A stretch of 50,579 nucleotides of DNA. Source: Phytohabitans sp036906915 (GTDB taxonomy: Bacteria > Actinomycetota > Actinomycetes > Mycobacteriales > Micromonosporaceae). The DNA lies in NCBI RefSeq assembly GCF_036906915.1, contig NZ_JBAKHX010000062.1, forward strand, positions 1 through 50,579, read 5' to 3'. Shown here piece by piece: positions 10,058 to 17,603 of this stretch. The notes beneath the pieces are model-generated. The model searched no databases, was not told the DNA's origin, and worked only from the letters and a program-made list of their open reading frames with translations. The first letter of the stretch is position 1; every line of letters starts with the position of its first letter. A program made the position numbers and the translations under genes.

Positions 10058-11149
10058 CGGCAGCTCCTCCGGGTCCAGCACGCCGTACACCAGGGCGGAG
10101 AGCCCGGCGGCGCTCAAAGTGGCTCCCGCCGCGCCGCCTGCGCTGCTCACCTCCAGTGTTCCGCCGCGGCCGTCGAGCGTGAACGATCCTTTGAGGAACG
10201 GGTCGTCGACCACCTCCACGGTTAGCCTGCCCGGACCGGTTTGGATGCCGGCGAGCGCTTCCATGGACAGCACGCGGGCCATCGGGGCGTTGCCACTCGG
10301 GATCACCGTGCGCGCCTCCACCGTCACTTGGAAATCGGTGCCCCACAGCTCGGGCAGCTCGTACGCCGGGATCCCGGCCACCACACGGGACACCTGGTCG
10401 ACGTGCCGGGCGAGGAACCGCAGCAGCAGCATCCGGCTCAGCGGGGTGGTGACGAGCAGGTCGTCGACCAGCAGCTCGCCGTCGTAGCCGGTCACCTTGT
10501 ACGCCGCCGCGCCAACTACCTGGTCGTCGACCCGGGCGGTCACGAGCCAGCGTTCGTCGTCGTCGCGCAGCCGCGCGTCCCGGAAGTCGGGAAAGACCGC
10601 GAACCCGTGCCGCTCCCGCGCCAGCCGCAGCGTGAACTCCCGGTACGCGCCGTACCCGGCACCCATCCGTTCCCACACCACGTCGCCAGGCAGGTCGGCG
10701 CGGACCAGGTCGCCAAGATCACCAGGAGAGAAGGTGGCAGTACGACGTTTGGGCAGGGCGGCGTAGCCGAAACGGGCATAGAACGAGGGCCGGAAGGGGT
10801 AGAGGGCGCTGACTGGATGGCCCTCGTCGCGCATCTCGCCGAGTAGCGCGGTGAGCAGCTTGCGCACATGGCCCTGCCGGCGAGCCAGCGGATGCGTGAC
10901 CACACCCGCGATCCCGGCCATCGGCAGGAGCTGACCGCGCACGTTCTGCCGCATCGGAATCGCGGTGACCGCGGCCAGCACCGTGTCGCCATCCTCCGCC
11001 ACGAGCGTGCGATTGCCCTCGTTGTACGGCAACCGGTCGCGCCAGCGATCGGCGGTCGCCGCTGGAGCCGGCGAGCCCTCGAAGGCGTACGCCTGAAGGG
11101 GAAACGAGTGGCTGAGGCGCTCCTCGGCGCTGATGCGACGGACCTGCAT
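9965..11149 (-). CDS. Eis-family GNAT N-acetyltransferase
   Basis: 394 residues, close to mycobacterial Eis (about 400). The N-terminal GNAT domain has the acetyl-CoA loop VVTHPLARRQGHVRKLL (around residue 85) and the aromatic SALYPFRPSFYARFGY segment. A second GNAT-like domain follows, then a C-terminal SCP2-like domain. The chain ends in Phe; in characterised Eis enzymes the C-terminal carboxylate serves as a catalytic group, so conservation of a terminal Phe supports activity. Eis enzymes acetylate amines on aminoglycosides and protein lysines; the natural substrate here is unknown. ATG 11149 is preceded by a G-run. It overlaps ccdA convergently by 93 bp. Confidence 0.87.
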   Translation of the reverse strand: MQVRRISAEERLSHSFPLQAYAFEGSPAPAATADRWRDRLPYNEGNRTLVAEDGDTVLAAVTAIPMRQNVRGQLLPMAGIAGVVTHPLARRQGHVRKLLTALLGEMRDEGHPVSALYPFRPSFYARFGYAALPKRRTATFSPGDLGDLVRADLPGDVVWERMGAGYGAYREFTLRLARERHGFAVFPDFRDARLRDDDERWLVTARVDDQVVGAAAYKVTGYDGELLVDDLLVTTPLSRMLLLRFLARHVDQVSRVVAGIPAYELPELWGTDFQVTVEARTVIPSGNAPMARVLSMEALAGIQTGPGRLTVEVVDDPFLKGSFTLDGRGGTLEVSSAGGAAGATLSAAGLSALVYGVLDPEELPLRGLGAVPADAAGELRALFPRLVPHVVADF

Positions 11150-11262
11150 GCCCCCCAGTAAACCCTTAGGGCCATCCCCCTCCTCCGCCGGACAGGTGAA
11201 TCAGGGTGAAGTCGGTGTCCGGCCCGGATGGAAGTGCGACGATCATTCGGGAGGCTGTCGCT

Positions 11263-12291
11263 ATGGCAGTAATGACGGGGGTTGAGAGGTTACAGCACGA
11301 GCGGCGGACAGTCGACAGTGGAGCGTCGCCGATCCGCTTGGTGCCGCAGATCGCGATTCTGATCGGGGCGATCTGTGTGTACTTCGGTGTGCGCGGCGCC
11401 ACCGAAGGATCCGTGTCCCAGGCGCTGGCGAACGCCCAGCGGGTGGTCGACTTCGAGCGGTTCCTCGGGATCTATCACGAGCCGTGGCTCCAGGAGACGT
11501 TCGCCAGCTCCGCGACGGTCAAGACGTTCTTCAACTGGATCTACATCTGGGGGCACTGGCCGGTCATCGCGGTCACGCTGATCTGGCTCGCCCGCCGCCA
11601 TCCCGCGATCTATCTGCGCACCCGGAACGCGATGATGCTGTCCGGCGGCATCGGGATGATCATCTTCGCGGCGTTTCCGGTGGCACCGCCCCGGCTCGCC
11701 GAGCTTGGCATGATCGACACGGTGACGGTGAGCTCGCACGCGTACCGGGTGCTCCAGCCGCCGATGTTCACCAACCAGTACGCCGCCGTGCCCAGCCTGC
11801 ACGTCGGCTGGGACCTGCTGATCGGTATCGCCATCGCGGTCGCCGCGCGACGGCTGTGGGTCCGCGTGATCGGCGTGATCATGCCGGTCGCGATGACGGC
11901 CGCCGTCGTCCTGACCGCCAACCACTACCTGGTCGACGCGGTTGCCGGAGCGGCCCTGACCACGGCGGCCTGGTTCGCCTGCGGCTGGTGGCTCCGCCGC
12001 CGCGCCCCAGGCTCCCTTCCAGCCCTCGCGCGGGTGCCGCTCCAGACGCCCGCTCCGGCGTCCGCGGTCGCGCGGGCGCAGCGCCCCGCACCCGCGCTGG
12101 CTCGGACGCCGGCCGCGACGCTGCCCGTGGCTGTGCCGGTGAGGCCCGCGGTGCCCGCTCCGTCCGGGGCGGCGATGTCCGCGACGCCGGCCCTCGCGAC
12201 GCCGGCCCTCGCTCGCCGATCAAGGGCAAACGCACGTGATTCGATCTCCATTCCGCGTGCATTTGCCCTTGATCAACGCGAAAGTCCTTGA
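11263..12291 (+). CDS. PAP2-superfamily membrane phosphatase / inositol-lipid synthase-like
   Basis: 342 residues from ATG 11263, which has GGGAGG 8 nt upstream; an in-frame GTG at 11206 would add 19 unlikely residues. Six membrane helices. PAP2 motifs: VPSLHVGWD and ANHYLVDAVAG, the latter with the catalytic His, resembling the AUR1/inositol phosphorylceramide synthase branch. Residues after about 250 are an Ala/Pro/Arg-rich tail. A 15-bp duplication (12181-12210) lies near the end, and roughly the last 24 codons, including the stop, are supplied by dispersed hairpin copy 3. The tail is therefore a probable late addition by element insertion. Substrate unknown. Confidence 0.85.
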   Translation: MAVMTGVERLQHERRTVDSGASPIRLVPQIAILIGAICVYFGVRGATEGSVSQALANAQRVVDFERFLGIYHEPWLQETFASSATVKTFFNWIYIWGHWPVIAVTLIWLARRHPAIYLRTRNAMMLSGGIGMIIFAAFPVAPPRLAELGMIDTVTVSSHAYRVLQPPMFTNQYAAVPSLHVGWDLLIGIAIAVAARRLWVRVIGVIMPVAMTAAVVLTANHYLVDAVAGAALTTAAWFACGWWLRRRAPGSLPALARVPLQTPAPASAVARAQRPAPALARTPAATLPVAVPVRPAVPAPSGAAMSATPALATPALARRSRANARDSISIPRAFALDQRESP

Positions 12292-12293
12292 TC
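12218..12293 (-). repeat. Dispersed hairpin element, copy 3 (inside the PAP2 gene 3' end)
   Basis: Reverse copy, 76 bp. Arms 12218-12238 and 12254-12274; loop 12239-12253 contains GATCTC (GAGATC on the minus strand). The extra CCTTGATC box is at 12286-12293. One loop-edge CACGTG is changed to CGCGTG. It is translated through in the PAP2 gene and provides its stop codon (12289-12291). Confidence 0.85.
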
Positions 12294-12402
12294 GGCGATC
12301 CGACCGCGGTGCGTGGGGGCGCGGCGCGTGGGGGCGCGGCCGGATCGGCTGGGTGGGGCCCGGCGGTGGTGCGGCGTGATCGCACCCCGCCGGGCCTCTG
12401 TC

Positions 12403-12453
12403 GGGTCGGGCATCGAGATCTTGGCGTAGCAACGAGATCTCGATGCCCGACCC
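12403..12453. repeat. Perfect 19-bp inverted repeat with 13-nt loop
   Basis: Left arm 12403-12421 (GGGTCGGGCATCGAGATCT) is the exact reverse complement of the right arm 12435-12453; the loop is TGGCGTAGCAACG. A partial copy of the arm core (CGAGATCTT) recurs at 12517-12525. It could be a bidirectional terminator after the PAP2 gene or a mobile palindrome. Confidence 0.85.
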
Positions 12454-12654
12454 TCGCGCAAACACGACAAAACGCCCAGCGGTGCGCGCATCCGTACGCC
12501 ACCCGGCGGTCCGCGTCGAGATCTTGCCGAGTTAGGAGCCGCGCTGCCAGACGCGGAGTCCGCGCCGCTCCAGCGCTGCGGGGCGGTGCTGGTCGATGGA
12601 GGTGGCGGCGCGGAGCGCGGGCCGCGAGCCCGCGTGCGCGGCGATGCCCTTGCC

Positions 12655-12925
12655 GGGCGGCCGGCATGACACCACCTGCGGCGTGGGGTGCGGGCGGCGG
12701 CGCGGAGCGCCAGGCTGGGGGTGGGTGGCGGCGTCGGGTGCGGGTGTCGGCGTGGGGTGCGGGCGGCGGTGGCACGGGGGTGGGTGCGGCGCGGGGTTCC
12801 GGTGGCGGCGCAAAGCGCCGGGCTGGGGTACGGGTGCCGGCGTGGGTGCGGGTGCGGGTGCCGCCTGGGGTGCGGACGGTGGCACGGGGAGGGTGTGGCG
12901 CGGGGTTGCGGCGGCGGCGCGGAGC
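12655..12925. repeat. G-rich degenerate tandem low-complexity block
   Basis: Strong G excess on the plus strand with recurring words such as GGTGCGGGTGCC and GGCGGCGCGGAGCGCC (near 12708, 12804 and 12912, with variation). Runs such as GGGGGTGGGTGG could form G-quadruplexes. No coding character. Confidence 0.5.
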
Positions 12926-12928
12926 GCC

Positions 12929-13004
12929 GATCAAGGAACTTTGCGTCGATCAAGGGCAAGTGCACGTGGAAAGGAGATCGAACCACGTGTATTTGGCCTT
13001 GATC
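12929..13004 (+). repeat. Dispersed hairpin element, copy 4
   Basis: Forward copy, 76 bp. Leading GATCAAGG at 12929, arms 12948-12968 and 12984-13004, loop 12969-12983 with GAGATCGAA, a word shared with the loop of copy 3. It lies about 50 bp upstream of the inositol operon promoter. Confidence 0.85.
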
Positions 13005-13052
13005 GGCGGGCGGGGAGGGGCGGCGAGGGCCGTGTTAGGTGGTTAGTATGTA

Positions 13053-13079
13053 TTGACAAAGTCGCGGGCTGGATAGAAC
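13053..13079 (+). promoter_or_regulatory. Candidate promoter of the inositol operon
   Basis: TTGACA (13053-13058), a 15-nt spacer and TAGAAC (13074-13079), in a locally AT-richer patch, followed by a leader of about 45 nt with AGGAGG at 13116-13121, 8 nt before ATG 13130. The -35 lies in TGTATTGACA, which differs at one position from the KGWCHTRACA site recalled for the GntR-type IolR of Corynebacterium glutamicum; the GntR gene closing this operon could bind here. Confidence 0.5.
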
Positions 13080-13129
13080 AGTGGGCGTAACAACGCTGCC
13101 ACTTTTCAGAAATCCAGGAGGCCGCATCC

Positions 13130-14137
13130 ATGCGCATCGGACTCGCCGGCGTCGGCCGGATCGGTGCTTTTCACGCCGAGACACTGAGAGGGCTCGATCA
13201 TGTCGAGTCACTCGTGGTGGCCGATGCCGACCCGGACCGGGCGGCCAGCATCGCGGCCAAGCTGGGCGGGTCGGTGACCGCGGTGGAGACGCCCGCGGAG
13301 CTGTTCACCGCCGGCATCGATGGGCTGGCCATCGCGGCCGCGACCGACGCGCACGCGGGGCTGATCCTGGACGCGGTCGAGGCGGGGCTGCCGGTGTTCT
13401 GCGAAAAGCCGGTCGCGCCGGACGTCCCGGGCACGCTCGCCGTGCTCGACCGGGTGGCGCGCTCGACGGTACAGGTGCATATCGGTTTCCAGCGGCGCTT
13501 CGACGCGGGATTCACAGCCGCGCGCGACGCTGTCCAGAGTGGACGGCTGGGCTGGGTGCACACGCTGCGGGCCGGCACGCTGGACCCGGCGCCGCCGCCG
13601 GCGGAGTACATCGCCACGTCGGGCGGGTTCTTCAAGGACTGCAGCGTGCACGACTTCGACATCATCCGCTGGGTCACCGGCCGCGAGGTGGTCGAGGTGT
13701 ACGCGGTGGGTGCCAACCGGGGTGAGGACTTCTTCCGGGAGGCGGACGACATCGACACGAGCGCCGCGGTGCTTACGCTCGACGACGACACGATCGCCCT
13801 GGTGTCCGGCACCCGATACAACGCGGCCGGGTACGACGTGCGGCTGGAGGTGCTCGGCGCGAAGGACAGCGTCTCCGTCGGGCTCGACGACCGGCTGCCG
13901 CTGCGTTCAGCCGAGCCCGGGGTGGCGTGGCCGGCCGGCACGCCGTACCCGAACTTCATGGAACGCTTCCGCGACGCGTACATCGCGGAGCTCACCGCCT
14001 TCACCGACCTGGTGGCGGGCAACGGTGAGTCTCCGTGCACGGTCGCGGACGCGCTGGAGGCGTTCTACGTCGCCGAGGCGTGTGACCTGTCGCGTCGTGA
14101 GCACCGTCCCGTCGCGGTCGCGGAGGTGCGGCGGTGA
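13130..14137 (+). CDS. iolG: Inositol 2-dehydrogenase (Gfo/Idh/MocA family)
   Basis: 335 residues. Oxidises myo-inositol to 2-keto-myo-inositol with NAD+, the first step of inositol catabolism. Rossmann motif GLAGVGRIG at residues 4-12, the family EKP motif (VFCEKPVAP, catalytic Lys about residue 97), and SVHDFDIIRW (active-site Asp/His about residue 170). First gene of the operon, with AGGAGG 8 nt before ATG; its stop overlaps the next GTG by 4 bp. Assignment to inositol rather than another polyol rests on the surrounding iolBCDE-type genes. Confidence 0.88.
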   Translation: MRIGLAGVGRIGAFHAETLRGLDHVESLVVADADPDRAASIAAKLGGSVTAVETPAELFTAGIDGLAIAAATDAHAGLILDAVEAGLPVFCEKPVAPDVPGTLAVLDRVARSTVQVHIGFQRRFDAGFTAARDAVQSGRLGWVHTLRAGTLDPAPPPAEYIATSGGFFKDCSVHDFDIIRWVTGREVVEVYAVGANRGEDFFREADDIDTSAAVLTLDDDTIALVSGTRYNAAGYDVRLEVLGAKDSVSVGLDDRLPLRSAEPGVAWPAGTPYPNFMERFRDAYIAELTAFTDLVAGNGESPCTVADALEAFYVAEACDLSRREHRPVAVAEVRR

Positions 14138-14991
14138 GGCTGAACATCGCGGGCGCGCCCATCTCGTGGGGTGTGTGCGAGGTCCCCGGGTGGGGCTACC
14201 AGTTGCCGGCCGAGCGGGTACTGGCCGAGATGAAGGAAGCCGGCATCACGGCGACCGAGTTTGGGCCGGACGGCTACCTGCCCGACGAGCATGAGGCGCG
14301 CACGGCGCTGCTGTCGGCGTACGGGCTGAGCGCCATCGGTGGGTTCGTGCCGGTGGTGCTGCACGACCCCGACCACGACCCGCTGCCAGCGCTGCGCCGC
14401 ACCGCTGAGCGGTTCGCGGAGGGCGGGGCGGAGGTCGTGGTGCTGGCCGCCGATACCGGTGGCACCGGATACGACTCCCGGCCCGACTTGGACGAGCGCG
14501 GCTGGCGGTCGCTGCTGTCCAATCTGGACGCTGCTGTGGTGGTGGTGGCGGAGGCCGGGCTGACCGCGACGCTGCACCCGCACGTGGGCACGATGGTGGA
14601 GCGGGCGCCGGAGGTCGAGCGGGTGCTCGCCGACTCGGGCATCCCGCTGTGCCTCGACACCGGCCACCTGCTGATCGGCGGCACCGACCCGGCGCTGCTG
14701 GCGGCGCGGGCGCCGGAGCGGATCGAGCACGTGCACCTCAAGGACGTCGAGGCTGGTCTGGCGGCGCGGGTACGCGCGGGCGAGCTGACGTACACCGACG
14801 CCGTGCGCGCCGGCATGTACCGGCCGCTGGGCACGGGCGACGTGGACGTCCCCTCTATCGTGCGCGGGTTGGCCGCCTCGGGATACCAGGGCTGGTTCGT
14901 GCTGGAGCAGGACAAGGTGCTCGACGGCCCCGACGCGGACCCGCTCGCCGATGTGCTGTCCAGTGTGGAATACCTGCGGAGCATCAGATGA
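14134..14991 (+). CDS. Sugar-phosphate isomerase/epimerase-fold protein, probable inosose dehydratase (IolE)
   Basis: 285 residues, AP-endonuclease-2-like TIM barrel. Visible features: the start GAPISWGVCEVPGWGYQ, a TATEFGPDGYLP strand, THPHVGTM-type His (LHPHVGTMVE), LCLDTGHLLIGG and EHVHLKD, which are the metal-binding Glu/Asp/His positions of this fold. In inositol operons this fold supplies IolE (removal of water from 2-keto-inositol) or IolI (inosose isomerase). No other dehydratase candidate is present in the operon, so IolE is the better guess. Starts with GTG overlapping the dehydrogenase stop (GTGA). Confidence 0.75.
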   Translation: MRLNIAGAPISWGVCEVPGWGYQLPAERVLAEMKEAGITATEFGPDGYLPDEHEARTALLSAYGLSAIGGFVPVVLHDPDHDPLPALRRTAERFAEGGAEVVVLAADTGGTGYDSRPDLDERGWRSLLSNLDAAVVVVAEAGLTATLHPHVGTMVERAPEVERVLADSGIPLCLDTGHLLIGGTDPALLAARAPERIEHVHLKDVEAGLAARVRAGELTYTDAVRAGMYRPLGTGDVDVPSIVRGLAASGYQGWFVLEQDKVLDGPDADPLADVLSSVEYLRSIR

Positions 14992-15932
14992 CGTTCGACG
15001 TGCTGACGATGGGGCGGATCGGTGTCGACATCTATCCGCTCCAGGTCGGCGTTGGGTTGGCCGAGGTGGAGACGTTCGGCAAGTACCTCGGCGGCAGCGC
15101 CACCAATGTGGCGGTGGCCGCCGCCCGGCACGGCTACCGGGTGGCGGTCATCACCCGCACTGGTGCGGACCCGTTCGGCGAGTTCATCCACAAGGCACTG
15201 CGCGGGTACGGGGTCGACGACCGGTACGTGACGCCGGTCGAGCACCTGCCCACCCCGGTGACGTTCTGCGAGATCTTCCCGCCCGACGACTTCCCGCTGT
15301 ATTTCTACCGGTACCCGACGGCTCCGGACCTCCAGATCAAGCAGGACGAGCTGGACCTCGACGCGATCCGCTCCGCGGGCGTGTTCTGGGTCACCGGCAC
15401 CGGGCTGTGCGAGGAGCCGAGCCGGTCCGCGACGCTGGCCGCGCTGAAGGCGCGCGACCGCGCGGGAATCACCGTGCTCGACCTGGATTACCGGCCGATG
15501 TTCTGGCCCTCACGCGAAGAGGCCCGGCGCTGGGTCCAGGAAGCGTTGCCGTACGCGACCGTCGCGGTCGGCAACCTCGACGAGTGCTTCACCGCCGTGG
15601 CCGAGCGCGAGCCGGCCGCCGCCGCCAAGGCCCTGCGCGACCGGGGCGCCGACCTCGCCGTCGTGAAGCAGGGACCGCGCGGCGTGCTGGCCGTCGACGC
15701 GAGCGGGTCGGTGGAGGCGCCGCCGTTCCCGGTCGAGGTCGTGAATGGACTGGGCGCGGGTGACGCGTTCGGCGGGGCACTGTGCCACGGGCTGCTGTCG
15801 GGATGGGACACCGGAGACATCATGCGCTTCGCGAACGTCGCGGGCGCGATCGTCGCTGGCCGGCTGGCGTGCTCGGACGCTATGCCGACCACGGCTGAAG
15901 TACTGGAAACGGGGAAGTTGGATGTTCGCTGA
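14988..15932 (+). CDS. iolC: 5-dehydro-2-deoxygluconokinase (PfkB family)
   Basis: 314 residues from ATG 14988, which overlaps the preceding stop (ATGA); an open frame continues far upstream but only inside the previous gene. Ribokinase-fold sugar kinase: LGGSATNVAVAAARHG near residue 35 and the C-terminal NGLGAGDAFGGAL motif with the catalytic Asp. It phosphorylates 2-deoxy-5-keto-gluconate in the inositol pathway. The bracket by iolE-like and iolB genes supports the specific function. Confidence 0.9.
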   Translation: MTFDVLTMGRIGVDIYPLQVGVGLAEVETFGKYLGGSATNVAVAAARHGYRVAVITRTGADPFGEFIHKALRGYGVDDRYVTPVEHLPTPVTFCEIFPPDDFPLYFYRYPTAPDLQIKQDELDLDAIRSAGVFWVTGTGLCEEPSRSATLAALKARDRAGITVLDLDYRPMFWPSREEARRWVQEALPYATVAVGNLDECFTAVAEREPAAAAKALRDRGADLAVVKQGPRGVLAVDASGSVEAPPFPVEVVNGLGAGDAFGGALCHGLLSGWDTGDIMRFANVAGAIVAGRLACSDAMPTTAEVLETGKLDVR

Positions 15933-16785
15933 CCACCTGATGGAGATCGTGCGGACGCGGATGCACAAGCCCGCCGCGATCGCGGAGGCGGCGGCTCGGC
16001 GCCGGCCGGGCGCGATCGGCGGTCGGCTGGTGCTCGTGGCCGCCGACCACCCGGCGCGTGGCGCGCTGCGGGCCGGCAGTCGCCCGCTGGCGATGGCCGA
16101 CCGCGCCGACCTGCTGGAGCGGCTGTGCGTGGCGCTGTCGCGGCCCGGGGTCGATGGCGTGCTGGGCACCGCGGACATCCTGGAAGACCTGCTGCTTCTC
16201 GGTGCGTTGGAACGCAAGGTTGTCATCGGTTCGATGAACCGCGGGGGCCTCGCCGGCACGGTGTTCGAAATGGACGACCGGTTCACCGGCTACAGCGCCG
16301 GCGCGATCGCCGCGATGGGCTTCGACGGCGGCAAGATGCTGCTGCGGATCGACCCGGACGACCCGGCGACCGTGTCCACGATGGAGGCCAGCGCTCGGGC
16401 GGTCGACGAGCTCGCCGCGCACCGGCGGATGGCGATGGTGGAGCCGTTCATCTCGCACCGGGTGGACGGGCGGGTGCACAACGACCTGACCTCGGAGGCG
16501 ATGATCCGCGCTATCGCGGTGGCCTCGGGGCTGGGTGGCACGTCGGCGTACACGTGGCTGAAGGTGCCGGTGGTGCCGGACATGGAGCGGGTGATGGCCG
16601 CCTCCACGCTGCCCGCGCTGCTGCTGGGCGGCGAGGTGCCGGCGGACCGGGACGCCGCGTTCTCCGGCTGGCAGAAGGCGCTGCAACTGCCCACGGTCAA
16701 GGGGATCGTGGCCGGACGGTCGCTGCTCTATCCGAGCGACGACGACGTGGCGGCCGCGGTCGACACGGCGGTGAGTCTGCTGTGA
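15922..16785 (+). CDS. Cgl0159-family TIM-barrel protein, probable aldolase of the inositol pathway
   Basis: 287 residues from ATG 15922, inside the end of iolC (11-bp overlap) after GGGGAAG. A DeoC/FbaB-like (beta/alpha)8 fold; recognisable stretches are VLVAADHPARGAL, VDGVLGTADILEDL, GSMNRGGL, KMLLRIDPDDP and YTWLKVPVV (the Lys is a Schiff-base candidate). Relatives sit in actinobacterial inositol clusters such as that of C. glutamicum. The operon otherwise lacks IolJ, so this protein probably cleaves 6-phospho-5-keto-2-deoxygluconate to dihydroxyacetone phosphate and malonate semialdehyde; that function is inference. Confidence 0.8.
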   Translation: MFADHLMEIVRTRMHKPAAIAEAAARRRPGAIGGRLVLVAADHPARGALRAGSRPLAMADRADLLERLCVALSRPGVDGVLGTADILEDLLLLGALERKVVIGSMNRGGLAGTVFEMDDRFTGYSAGAIAAMGFDGGKMLLRIDPDDPATVSTMEASARAVDELAAHRRMAMVEPFISHRVDGRVHNDLTSEAMIRAIAVASGLGGTSAYTWLKVPVVPDMERVMAASTLPALLLGGEVPADRDAAFSGWQKALQLPTVKGIVAGRSLLYPSDDDVAAAVDTAVSLL

Positions 16786-17603
16786 AGTACTACCTGCCAC
16801 AGTGCACCGAGGTCACGCCCGAGTCGGCCGGTTGGGCGTACTCGGGATTGACGATCCTGGAGCTGGCGCCCGGCGGTGCGCGAGAGTTCCGGACGGGCGA
16901 CGACGAAGTGATGGTTGTCCCGCTGTCCGGGGCGTGCTCGGTGTCGTGTGACGGCTTCGCCGCCGACCTGGAGGGGCGGCCGGACGTCTTCGCCGGCCCC
17001 ACCGACGTGGCGTACGTGCCGCGGGACACCACCGTCATGGTGTCGAGTGTGGACGGTGGTCGCTTCGCGGTGCCGGCCGCGCGGGCCCGCCGCCGGCTCG
17101 AACCGCGCTACATAGCGAAGGACGCCGTGCCGGTCGAGCTGCGCGGCGCCGGCAACTGCTCGCGCCAGGTCAACAACTTTGGTACTCCCGACGCGTTCCC
17201 CTTCGCTGACCGGCTGATCGCCTGCGAGGTGCTGACTCCAGCCGGCAACTGGTCGTCGTACCCGCCGCACAAGCACGACGAGGAGCGGCCCGGCGAGTCC
17301 GTGCTGGAGGAGATCTACTACTTCGAGATTTCCGGCGACGGTCCGGCGTACCAAAGGGTGTACGGCGAAGGGATCGATGTGCTCGCCGAGGTCCGTCAGG
17401 GCGATGTCGTGCTGGTGCCGCACGGCTGGCACGGGCCGTCGATGGCCGCTCCCGGCTACGACCTGTACTACCTCAACGTGATGGCCGGACCGGCCGACGA
17501 GCGCGCTTGGCTGGTCTGCGACGACCCGGCGCACGGCTGGATCCGCGGCACCTGGGCCGATCAGCCCGTGGACCCACGGTTACCGTTCGGAGTGGATAGA
17601 TGA
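16782..17603 (+). CDS. iolB: 5-deoxy-glucuronate isomerase
   Basis: 273 residues from GTG 16782, overlapping the previous stop (GTGA). Bicupin isomerase converting 5-deoxy-glucuronate to 2-deoxy-5-keto-gluconate. The metal-binding set is present: SSYPPHKHDEE, then LEEIYYFEI, and VPHGWHGPSM. Length agrees with the family (about 270). Next gene iolD overlaps by 4 bp. Confidence 0.92.
   Translation: MKYYLPQCTEVTPESAGWAYSGLTILELAPGGAREFRTGDDEVMVVPLSGACSVSCDGFAADLEGRPDVFAGPTDVAYVPRDTTVMVSSVDGGRFAVPAARARRRLEPRYIAKDAVPVELRGAGNCSRQVNNFGTPDAFPFADRLIACEVLTPAGNWSSYPPHKHDEERPGESVLEEIYYFEISGDGPAYQRVYGEGIDVLAEVRQGDVVLVPHGWHGPSMAAPGYDLYYLNVMAGPADERAWLVCDDPAHGWIRGTWADQPVDPRLPFGVDR

Larger units (their letters stand above)
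12292..13129. other. 838-bp accessory region without a convincing gene
   Basis: It holds the tail of hairpin copy 3, a perfect 19-bp inverted repeat (12403-12453), a further CGAGATCTT half-site (12517-12525), a G-rich low-complexity block (12655-12925), hairpin copy 4 and then the promoter of the inositol operon. Open frames here give only Pro/Ala/Arg/Gly-rich periodic translations in every frame, with no ribosome binding sites. Confidence 0.7.

Noticed and set aside
12273..13046. Overlapping Pro/Ala/Arg-rich open frames on both strands in the 12.3-13.0 kb region
   Set aside because: Every frame gives periodic low-complexity protein caused by the GC repeat; frames run through the hairpin elements, and no start has a ribosome site.
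14649..14987. Long N-terminal extension of IolC
   Set aside because: The extra 113 codons are a shifted-frame reading of the preceding TIM-barrel gene; the ATG at 14988 has the ATGA overlap used through the operon and matches the kinase start.
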